A DNA stretch of 58,559 nt from an uncultured Sutterella sp. (lineage in GTDB: Bacteria; Pseudomonadota; Gammaproteobacteria; Burkholderiales; Burkholderiaceae_F): NCBI GenBank assembly GCA_900767875.1, contig CAAGAT010000083.1, positions 1 to 58,559 on the forward strand, written 5' to 3'. The notes under the pieces were generated by a model, which did not search any database, was not told where the DNA came from, and saw only the letters and a list, made by a program, of their open reading frames with translations. Positions 25,331-32,532 of this stretch are shown here, piece after piece. The position numbers were made by a program, and so were the translations under genes. The first letter of the stretch is position 1; each line of letters starts with the position of its first letter.

Positions 25331-25536
25331 GTTGATCTCCTGGTCTTTTACAAGACTGGTTAAAGAGTATTGCCTTATTGCAACAAATCCCGGCGGATGG
25401 ATCCAATCTTTTTAGGACACAGACCCCCGCCGAGGAATTGGTCAGGCCGATCATGGCACCTAGCCGAAGGGATGGGCAAAAAACAAAAGAATTGGGTCGA
25501 AGAAGTAAGTGATAACCCTTATAAAAAATACAACAG
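25331..25536 (-). promoter_or_regulatory. Leader and promoter region of porin copy 2
   Basis: The minus strand at 25506-25536 reads GTTGTATTTTTTATAAGGG followed by TTATCACTTA, matching the box before copy 1 in sequence and in distance to the start codon (176 against 175 bp). A shared GATCATG patch lies near 25453. The segment between box and gene is otherwise non-coding. From 25537 to about 25800 nothing else is recognised. Confidence 0.5.
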
Positions 25537-25799
25537 AAATGTGTTGTCGGAGGGTTGCGGCGCACCGACCGATGCCGAACGCCGTGCGATTGGCTTGAAA
25601 CGGACCTTGTTTCTTGTGGTGGGGATACTCCGTTCGGTAAGCAGGGAGTAGGAGCCATGCCGGGAGCCTTTCCCCGTTGTGTGCTCCGTCACGGGGGTGA
25701 TTTCGAGCGCACGAACCACAAAGGACCTTACAAGAAGGGAGGCGGGCCGAGAAAAGGTTGGGGGCGCCCTCAGCGCTTCGGGCCGGCTCGAGCCGTCGT

Positions 25800-25965
25800 C
25801 CGCTCGCCGTCGATGCTCGGGAGCGTCACGGCGTCAACGTCCCGAGCACCGAAGGAAACCTTGGTCCTTTCGAAGGCATCGCTGTCGCCCAAGATCACCG
25901 TCAGGCTGTCGCCGACGGCGTCGGCATAGTCGGCGGTCCCGTCCGGCGGACCAAAGGGCGGGGCA
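25800..25965 (-). pseudogene. Fragment of a third, decayed porin gene
   Basis: The minus-strand translation contains AVGDSLTVILGDSDAFERTK followed by VSFGARDVDAV. It aligns residue by residue with DVDDSLTVTLGGNFDFEVVK and LFAGAQYFDEI of the two intact porins. The nucleotides also match, with a shared GTCAGGCTGTCG on the plus strand. No start, signal peptide or C-terminus survives nearby. It lies just upstream of copy 2, so it is most simply a remnant of a third tandem copy. Confidence 0.7.
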
Positions 25966-26131
25966 AACCGGGGCGCGAAGCCCGAACGCAAGTAGGCCAA
26001 GCGACTAGGCCAATTTAGCCCATCAAGTCTCAAAACTCGGCAAACAAGGATGACTTAAGGCAGGCAAGATAGATTTGCCGTTGAATAAACATCGGGGTTA
26101 CCCGCAATGGCTGTCGGTTGAAAGGATAGAC

Positions 26132-26578
26132 ATGTCGGACAATCAAACCACGGAAAATCCCCGCCTCAAGCGTCTTGAGACGGGAGCCCTCAGGCGCGAG
26201 GCCGAGACGGTGTGCGCCATGATCGCCATTTACTGCAGGGCGCACCACCGCACGGACGGCAAAACGCTCTGCCCCGAGTGCCGGGAGCTGGCCGCCTATG
26301 CCTTCAAGCGTCTGTCGTGCTGCCCTTTCGGCCACGACAAGCCCGTGTGCGCCAAGTGCAAGGTGCACTGCTACAAGCCTGCATATAAGGAAAAGATCGC
26401 CGAAGTGATGCGCTACGCCGGGCCCCGCATCGTGTTCAAGAACCCGATTCTGGCGCTTGAGCACCTGTGGAAGTCCGCGACCGTGACGCCGCCCGAAAAG
26501 CCGTGCGCCAAGCCGCGCGTCAGACCCGCCGCGGCCGTCCCCGGCGCCGACGCGCGGGATAACGACAAAACCCAATAA
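26132..26578 (+). CDS. YgbA-type nitrous-oxide-stimulated-promoter family protein
   Basis: The 148-residue product has the family cysteine pattern: AMIAIYCRAHH, LCPECRELAAYA, KRLSCCPFGHDKPVCAKCKVHCYKP, then MRYAGPRIVFKNPILALEHL. The clustered cysteines look like a metal or iron-sulfur site. In enterobacteria the ygbA gene is induced by nitric oxide through NsrR; its biochemical role is not settled. ATG 26132 has AAAGGAT upstream and removes 19 unconserved residues of the longer frame. No clear NsrR operator is visible. The next gene follows after 14 bp. Confidence 0.85.
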   Translation: MSDNQTTENPRLKRLETGALRREAETVCAMIAIYCRAHHRTDGKTLCPECRELAAYAFKRLSCCPFGHDKPVCAKCKVHCYKPAYKEKIAEVMRYAGPRIVFKNPILALEHLWKSATVTPPEKPCAKPRVRPAAAVPGADARDNDKTQ

Positions 26579-26592
26579 ATGATCGGGAGACT

Positions 26593-26934
26593 TTGATGAT
26601 TCGTTTGGCCTTGCTTTATCCCGTGCTCTGCTTTGTGCTCATGGGGGCGCATCTAATGTTTCACGGCTACGGACTGGCCGTGGCCCTGCTCACGCTGATT
26701 CCGGCCGCGCTGCTGTTCGTGCGCAACCGCCGCTGCGCCCTGGCGTGTGCCGTGCTGCTGCTGATTTCGGGGCTGGAATGGGCCTACACGGCCTATGACC
26801 TGGCGCTTACGCGTCAGGCCTACGGGCAACCTTGGATACGCGGCACGGCAATCGTGGCCGGCTGCGGTCTGGCCGCATGGCTGGCGGCCGCCATGCTTTT
26901 GTGGCGCAGGTTAGACGACTTTTACAAGCGCTAG
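26593..26934 (+). CDS. Small four-helix membrane protein
   Basis: A 113-residue hydrophobic protein with four predicted membrane segments (starting RLALLYPVLCFVLMGAHLMF) and a short basic end (LWRRLDDFYKR). I do not recognise a named family with confidence. It begins 14 bp after the YgbA-type gene, with GGGAGA as a possible ribosome binding site, so the two probably form an operon. Confidence 0.75.
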   Translation: MMIRLALLYPVLCFVLMGAHLMFHGYGLAVALLTLIPAALLFVRNRRCALACAVLLLISGLEWAYTAYDLALTRQAYGQPWIRGTAIVAGCGLAAWLAAAMLLWRRLDDFYKR

Positions 26935-27036
26935 GCCGACCGAACGGCCTGCGTTTAAATGCCGCTTCCCTCAAAACGGCGCCTCGGGCCAATAAGTCCG
27001 GGCGCCGTTGCGTATGCGCAAAAGCCGCGGGCGGCC

Positions 27037-28860
27037 TTACTTGCCCGCGGCGGTGCCGAAGACGCCGTTGAGCGACTCGATCACGAGCGAGGAGAGGGCT
27101 TCCTTGGCCTTGTCCCTGGTTTGGCCCGTCACCCCGAATTGGCCGTCCTTGTAGACGACGTTGGAGATGGAGATGTCGGACGAGACGACTTTGGCGGCCT
27201 GCTCGGCACGGCGGGCGGTGTTTTCGTGGCCCGTGAGGGCGGCCACGAGCCCCACGAGGCCTGCGGCCTTCGTGACGGTCTGCGTCACGTTCTTGGCCGG
27301 CTCCCTGACGGTGAGGTTTGTTAGGGCAATGTGCACCGGCGTGATGCTCTTGACGTCCACACCCGTGGCCTCGGCCTGCGTCCAGCTTATGAGGGTCTTG
27401 CCCGCGGCGTCGCGCGCCTCAAGGTTCGAGACGGCCAAATCCCCCTGCCAGGTAAGTTTGAGTTTGTTGCCGCTGCTCATGGCGAGCCTGCCCGTCACAT
27501 CGGCCGTCCCCTTGGTGAGCTTTGCGCCCGCCAGGGCTTTGATCCAGGGATTGAAGGAGGTAAAGGCCAAGCCCTGAACCCGCGTGTCGGCGTTGATTGC
27601 AAGGGGCGTCACGGACAGCGTCCCTTTGGAGGAGAGCTTGCCCTGCGCCAGCGTGGCGGCGGCCTGATACGAACCCGCCTTGCCCTTGGCCGAGGTGAGG
27701 TTCGAGGCGGTGAGGTTCACGTTGGTGGCTGCCAATGTAGCCGCGGGTTTGAGGCTCGTGTCCGTCACGCGCACCGCGCCGTTGATCAGTTCAGCCTTGG
27801 TCAGCGACCAGCTCCAGGCCTCGGACGCGCCGGCGCTTGAGCTTCTGCCCGAGACTGCGGCCTTGCCGGCGGTGGCCTTGGCTTGCGAGGCCACGCAGAG
27901 GCGAATGTCCGGATTGACCACCCTGACGGAGGCGATGTCGGCGTGCCGCGCGGCCACATCGAGGTTTTTGACCGACACCGCGGCCGATTTGACGCTCACG
28001 AAGGGCTGCTTTTTGTCGTTGCGCACATCCACGCCGTCCGCCCGAGCGCTGCCCGAGAGGCGCACGGACGGGCTGCCCGATTCGGGCAGATCAAAGGCCA
28101 GCGCCAGATCACACGAGGCCGTGGCTTTTTCCACGGACACGGGCAGCGTCAGCGGGGCGGCCTTCAAAAGGGAGGCGACATTGAGGTCGTCGACCTTGAG
28201 GTTGAGCGATGCCGTGCGGCCCTTGAGCGTCCCCTGAGCTTTGATGGGCTTGCCGTCTATCTTTAAAGACAGTTTGGGTGCGGCCGAGGGCAGAGCCCCC
28301 GGGCCCGTGCCCGAAAGGGTGGACAAAAGCGGCAGGGCAAAATCAATGTCCGTGATGTTGACGTTTGCCCCGTATTGCGGATTGGTCAGGCGCACGCTGC
28401 TGTCGGTCACGCGCACGTTCGAAAGCGAAAAGGCGGGCAAGCCCCCGGAGGAAGATTCGAAGGCCGCATCGGCATTGACAGCCGAGCGCGCTTCCTTGTT
28501 GTTGGCCGCGTTGGCCGTGAGCGTGACGTTCAGGCCCTCAACCGTGACGGCTTCGAGCACCGGAGCCATTTCCGCAAGCGTGCGGCCGCTCACGTCGAGC
28601 TCGAGCAACCGAAGAGCGAGCAGGTTGTTTTGGGGCGCACGAGCCGACTTGATCGACAGATCGCGTACCGTCAGTTTCCATGTCCATGGATTGAAGGACA
28701 CTTCGCCCACACTCGCTTGGCGGCCGCCTAAGGCATCGGACAGCATGTTGGAGACGGCCCAGCGCACGCCCGCGGGTACGCCCAGGTAGCCTGCGGCCGC
28801 ATACAGCCCCAGAAGAATGACGACGCCCGCCGCGGGCTTGAGAATTTTGCTTGCGGCCAT
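27037..28860 (-). CDS. DUF748/AsmA-like protein
   Basis: The 607-residue protein has one N-terminal membrane anchor (GVVILLGLYAAAGYLGVPAG). A long series of beta-rich repeats follows (SFNPWTWKLTVRDLSIKSA, VRVTDSSVRLTNPQ, ITDIDFALPLLSTLSG). The pattern resembles DUF748 proteins of the AsmA superfamily, which are thought to span the periplasm and move phospholipids; that role is inference here. It is about half as long as many DUF748 proteins (around 1000 residues). GGAGG lies eight bases before ATG 28860. Confidence 0.65.
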   Translation of the reverse strand: MAASKILKPAAGVVILLGLYAAAGYLGVPAGVRWAVSNMLSDALGGRQASVGEVSFNPWTWKLTVRDLSIKSARAPQNNLLALRLLELDVSGRTLAEMAPVLEAVTVEGLNVTLTANAANNKEARSAVNADAAFESSSGGLPAFSLSNVRVTDSSVRLTNPQYGANVNITDIDFALPLLSTLSGTGPGALPSAAPKLSLKIDGKPIKAQGTLKGRTASLNLKVDDLNVASLLKAAPLTLPVSVEKATASCDLALAFDLPESGSPSVRLSGSARADGVDVRNDKKQPFVSVKSAAVSVKNLDVAARHADIASVRVVNPDIRLCVASQAKATAGKAAVSGRSSSAGASEAWSWSLTKAELINGAVRVTDTSLKPAATLAATNVNLTASNLTSAKGKAGSYQAAATLAQGKLSSKGTLSVTPLAINADTRVQGLAFTSFNPWIKALAGAKLTKGTADVTGRLAMSSGNKLKLTWQGDLAVSNLEARDAAGKTLISWTQAEATGVDVKSITPVHIALTNLTVREPAKNVTQTVTKAAGLVGLVAALTGHENTARRAEQAAKVVSSDISISNVVYKDGQFGVTGQTRDKAKEALSSLVIESLNGVFGTAAGK

Positions 28861-29018
28861 GACAACCTCCGATCAAAACGCAAAGACCGCCGCCGCGAAA
28901 AGCGGGCGGCGGTTCGAACTCCGAGTCTTTTCTCACTCAGAGTGTACAGGCCCCGGAAGAAGACGGGTGTCTCAAAAGGGTTCGCACTGCAAACCGTTTG
29001 TGCCGCCTTGCTTCAAAA

Positions 29019-29726
29019 TCAGCGCTGTGCCAGCACGATCAGGCGCGCGCTTTGCGGCGTAAATTCCGTAAAGCCTTGGCCGTAGAAACTCACGAGCTTA
29101 AGGCCCGCGGCTTCGAGCATCGTGCGGTATTCGTCGCATGTATAGACGCGCACGCTTGCCGAGACCGGTCCGCGCAATTCCGTGGCCGGGAAAATCACCG
29201 TGGCGCGGCGGCTCGTTGCATCCCACGTTTCGCACACCTGTTCGCCCGAGGCGATGATGCGGGTGGCTTCGCCGGCCAGAACACGCGAGGGGTTGGCCAC
29301 TTCGATGAGCAGGCGTCCACCCGGCACGAGACTTTGGGCAAAGCGCTTTAAAAGATCCGTGTTGGCTTCGTCGGAAAAATACCCGAAGGAACTCGCCCAG
29401 TTGACGATCAGATCCATGCCTTGCGGGAACGAGGCCGTGCGCATGTCGTCGGTCTTGAATTCCCCGGGTAGGCCCGCGCGGGAAAACTTGTTTTTGGCTG
29501 CGCTCACGAAGTGGGCGTTAAAGTCCATGCCTTGTACGAGCGCGCCGCTGCGCGCCAGCGGAAAGCCCAAATCGGCTTTGCCGCAGGGACACTCGAAAAC
29601 GTGTACGCCCGGCTTGAGGTCAAGCTTTTCCCAGATGGCCTTGGCGTCGGCACGGCTTGCGGCCGGATCGCGAAGCCACTTTTCTTCGGGGACGTGACGG
29701 AACCATTCGGTAAGCGTATTGGGCAT
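29019..29726 (-). CDS. Class I SAM-dependent methyltransferase
   Basis: A 235-residue protein with a Rossmann methyltransferase fold. A glycine-poor motif I (VFECPCGKADLGFPLA), motif II acidic residue (GMDFNAHFVSAAK) and post-motif VNWASSFGYF followed by VPGGRLLIEVANP are all visible. The substrate is unknown. ATG 29726 (MPNTLTEWFRH) has GAGGTGG ten bases upstream; the frame extends to 29951 but the added 75 residues are low-complexity and overlap the divergent gene's leader. Confidence 0.85.
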   Translation of the reverse strand: MPNTLTEWFRHVPEEKWLRDPAASRADAKAIWEKLDLKPGVHVFECPCGKADLGFPLARSGALVQGMDFNAHFVSAAKNKFSRAGLPGEFKTDDMRTASFPQGMDLIVNWASSFGYFSDEANTDLLKRFAQSLVPGGRLLIEVANPSRVLAGEATRIIASGEQVCETWDATSRRATVIFPATELRGPVSASVRVYTCDEYRTMLEAAGLKLVSFYGQGFTEFTPQSARLIVLAQR

Positions 29727-29913
29727 CGGAAAACCACCTCTGAACAAAGGCGCGGCAAACGCGGCGCGCGCCGCTTTGATTAACGACTTTTGCGATTGTA
29801 GCGCCGCGGGGCGTCTTTCTCGGCCGCGGCCCGAAACCTGCGCCGCCCAAACCGAGCGGCGCGCCCGTAGGCATAATGCGCTGGTTGTTTGTGAGCAAGG
29901 ATTCGGGCGGCAT

Positions 29914-30879
29914 ATGGCTCTGGGCTTTTTATACGGCGTTTTGGCCTGCATGATCTGGGGCTTCGTGTACCTCGTGCCCGAGGTGCTGCCGGGCTATGCG
30001 CCCGAACTGATTGCCGCCGGCCGTTTCGTCAGTTTCGGCCTCGTGGCCGTGCCGCTGGCCTGGATGGAGCGGCGCGAGTTCTCCCGCTACAGCCTCAGGG
30101 ACTGGTTTATCGTCTCCAAGCTGGGCGTCATTGGCAACATCGCCTACTACTGGTGCCTCATCGAAGCCATTGAAAACGCGGGTGTGCCCGTGGTGGGCAT
30201 GGCCATGTCGGCCGTGCCGGTGCTGGTGGCGGCCGTCTCCAACCGGCGGGATCGGAGCAAAGGCACGGCCATTGCTTGGAGCCGACTGATTCCGGGCCTG
30301 ACGCTCATCATCGCGGGCTTTACGCTGGCGAGTCTGACCGAATTTGAAATGATCGTGCGGGCTACGGCCGACGGCGGCCTGCGCTTTTGGTACGGCGTTC
30401 TGATGGCCGCGGCGGCGCTTCTTTTGTGGACCTGGTACCCAATCCGAAACGCCGACTGGCTGCTGGCGCACCCGGATCGTTCGCCGCGGGCCTGGTCTAC
30501 GGCGCAGGGGCTGGCGACTTTTCCCTTTGCGCTCGTTATGTATCTGGCCTTTTGGAGGATGGAGCCGCCGGGCACCCCCCTTTTGGGCGCCGACCCCGTT
30601 TGGTTCGCCGTCGTGATGGTGGGCACGGGGCTGATGGGCTCCTGGGTGGGTATCATTTTCTGGAACGCCATGAGCCAGCGTCTGCCCACGGCACTGGGCG
30701 GCCAGATGATCGTCTTTGAGACGATCTTCGCCGTTTTGTACGCGCATGTGCTGCGCGGGGCCCGGCCCGAGTGGAATATGATTGCTGGCATCGCGCTGCT
30801 GCTGGCGGGCGTGCTCTTTTCCCTGAAGGTCTTTCGCAGTGTGCGCGTGCCGGCCAAGACCGAAACGCGAAATAGTTGA
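29914..30879 (+). CDS. EamA/DMT family permease
   Basis: The 321-residue protein has ten predicted membrane segments in two EamA repeats (MALGFLYGVLACMIWGFVYL at the start, and ALGGQMIVFETIFAVLYAHV in the second half). It is only distantly related to the permease at 21636-22511. The substrate is unknown. ATG 29914 begins the first membrane segment; the longer frame adds 65 polar residues. gpsA follows 42 bp downstream. Confidence 0.85.
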   Translation: MALGFLYGVLACMIWGFVYLVPEVLPGYAPELIAAGRFVSFGLVAVPLAWMERREFSRYSLRDWFIVSKLGVIGNIAYYWCLIEAIENAGVPVVGMAMSAVPVLVAAVSNRRDRSKGTAIAWSRLIPGLTLIIAGFTLASLTEFEMIVRATADGGLRFWYGVLMAAAALLLWTWYPIRNADWLLAHPDRSPRAWSTAQGLATFPFALVMYLAFWRMEPPGTPLLGADPVWFAVVMVGTGLMGSWVGIIFWNAMSQRLPTALGGQMIVFETIFAVLYAHVLRGARPEWNMIAGIALLLAGVLFSLKVFRSVRVPAKTETRNS

Positions 30880-30921
30880 GCGCGCATCGATTCCCCGTTT
30901 GTCAATTGAAAGTACATCGTT

Positions 30922-31908
30922 ATGCCTGAGTCCCGGGAAAAGACTCCGAAAGCGTCCCATCCTTCCGTCTCCGTGGTCGGCGCGGGCACCTGGGGGACGG
31001 TTCTTGCTCACGCCATGGCCGCCTGCGCAGACGTCGCGCTTTATTCGGCCACGGGCCGCAACGTCGAGGTGCTGCGCCAAGAGCGGCGCCACCCCAAGCT
31101 GCCCGGTTTTATTCTGGATGCCCGCGTGCGGGTGAAGGACCGCGGGGGCGAAGAATTTAAGGCGGCCGGCATCGTGGTGCTGGCCGTGGCTTCGCGCTTT
31201 GTGCGGGAAACGGCCCGCCGCCTATCGCCGCTTATCGATACGGGCACGGTCGTGTGTCTGGCCGCCAAGGGCCTGGAGGAGGGTAGCGGCAAGACGCTCT
31301 CGCAGGTGGTCGCGGAAGAATTGCCGCAGGTCGACGTGTGCGTTTTGAGCGGAGGCTCTCATGCCGAAGAGGTGGCCAATAACCTGCCCTTCGGCGTCTG
31401 CATTGCCGGAGATCCGCGGGCCCGCGGCGCGGTGCGCGCCGTTTTAAGGGGGGCGAGGGCCCGCGTGGCCGAGCAGGACGACGTCGAGTCGCTCGAGCGC
31501 TTCGGGGCCGTCAAAAACCTCATCGCCATCGCTGCGGGCATCGCCGAAGGCTTGGCCTTGGGCGACAACTTCAGGGCGTGTTTTCTTACCGATGCCCTCG
31601 CTGAGGCGCGCCGCTTCGTGGGGGCCAAGGCCGAGGACGCTTTGAGCTACGGCGCTCTGGGCGACCTTTTGGCCACGGCCCTGAGCGCACACAGCCGCAA
31701 CTTTCGTTACGGGCGCTGGCTCGGGCAGGGGCTGTCGCCCGAAAAGGCCCTCGCGCAGGTCGACATGGTGGTCGAGGGGCTCGGCGTGGCGCACGTCTTT
31801 GACGAGTTCCCGCGGACGGACTGCCCGCTGCTTACACGTGCCGCCCACATCGTCGTGCACCACGAAAATCTCACCCGCGAAAGCTTTTTGTTGCGGCTGG
31901 GGTATTGA
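30922..31908 (+). CDS. gpsA: Glycerol-3-phosphate dehydrogenase [NAD(P)+], divergent
   Basis: The 328-residue enzyme reduces dihydroxyacetone phosphate to sn-glycerol 3-phosphate for phospholipid synthesis. It has the nucleotide-binding VVGAGTWGTVLAHAMA, the catalytic-lysine region FGAVKNLIAIAAGIAEGLALGDN, and GALGDLL followed by SRNFRYGRWLGQG. Several normally invariant positions differ: SGGSHAEEVANNLPFG replaces the usual SGPSFAxEV pattern, and the tail is short. The residues needed for catalysis appear present, so it is probably active but fast-evolving. Confidence 0.85.
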   Translation: MPESREKTPKASHPSVSVVGAGTWGTVLAHAMAACADVALYSATGRNVEVLRQERRHPKLPGFILDARVRVKDRGGEEFKAAGIVVLAVASRFVRETARRLSPLIDTGTVVCLAAKGLEEGSGKTLSQVVAEELPQVDVCVLSGGSHAEEVANNLPFGVCIAGDPRARGAVRAVLRGARARVAEQDDVESLERFGAVKNLIAIAAGIAEGLALGDNFRACFLTDALAEARRFVGAKAEDALSYGALGDLLATALSAHSRNFRYGRWLGQGLSPEKALAQVDMVVEGLGVAHVFDEFPRTDCPLLTRAAHIVVHHENLTRESFLLRLGY

Positions 31909-31932
31909 TTTTTCACGGCAAAGAAGTAAAAT
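31905..31932 (+). promoter_or_regulatory. promoter of rpsO
   Basis: TTGATT (31905-31910) and TAAAAT (31927-31932) are separated by 16 bp, overlapping the gpsA stop codon and about 70 bp before rpsO. This is a good sigma70 match in the right place. Confidence 0.65.
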
Positions 31933-32003
31933 TGCGCATTTCTCACGGTGCAGGCTCGACACCCGCACCGCATGTGTTTAACCGCCTCTATTTAGGTGAA
32001 TAA

Positions 32004-32267
32004 ATGTCTGAATTCAACAAGGCAGAAGTCATTGCCCAGTACGCCCGCGCCGAAGGCGACACCGGTTCTCCCGAAGTTCAGGTCGCGCTCCTGACCGCTC
32101 GCATCAACTCTCTGACCGAGCACTTCAAGGAACACAAGAAGGATCACCACTCCCGTCGTGGTCTTCTGAAGATGGTGAGCCGCCGCCGCAAGCTGCTCGA
32201 CTACCTCAAGGGCAAGGACGTGGCCGCCTACCGCAAGCTGATCGATTCGCTCAAGCTGCGTAAGTAA
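32004..32267 (+). CDS. rpsO: 30S ribosomal protein S15
   Basis: The 87-residue product has the S15 signature TGSPEVQVALLTARINSLTEHFKEHKKDHHSRRGLL and the C-terminal DYLKGKDVAAYRKLIDSLKLRK. S15 binds the 16S rRNA three-way junction early in small-subunit assembly. It lies upstream of pnp, the conserved bacterial arrangement. A strong hairpin directly after the gene would limit read-through into pnp or be processed, as in enterobacteria. Confidence 0.97.
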   Translation: MSEFNKAEVIAQYARAEGDTGSPEVQVALLTARINSLTEHFKEHKKDHHSRRGLLKMVSRRRKLLDYLKGKDVAAYRKLIDSLKLRK

Positions 32268-32281
32268 GAGTCACCGATTCC

Positions 32282-32325
32282 ACGGCCTGTTTGCTTAAAC
32301 GGCAAACAGGCCGTAAGCTTGTTTG
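32282..32325 (+). terminator. Terminator between rpsO and pnp
   Basis: ACGGCCTGTTTGC (32282-32294) pairs perfectly with GCAAACAGGCCGT (32302-32314), a 13-bp stem with a 7-nt loop, followed by a modest T-containing stretch (AAGCTTGTTT). The 208 bp from here to pnp contain no gene and form the pnp leader. Confidence 0.85.
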
Positions 32326-32532
32326 AAGCGACAAATTTTCCCTTTCTCATCAACCCGCTTTGCGCCGATTGCCACCGGCTTTCGATTGACGGTAACGCGC
32401 GTTGCGACACAAACTTCCGACCTTTCTCAGGCCCGAGGCGGTTCGGAACTTTGTGCCGCAGCGTGCCCTCAAGCACCAGCAAGAGCGATAAGCCCGATCG
32501 GATGCAGAGCTCAACCTCAAGGAATACGCACC

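Noticed and set aside
25555..25929. A 124-codon frame in the porin upstream region
   Set aside because: It has no ribosome binding site, no recognisable domain, and overlaps the antisense porin remnant.
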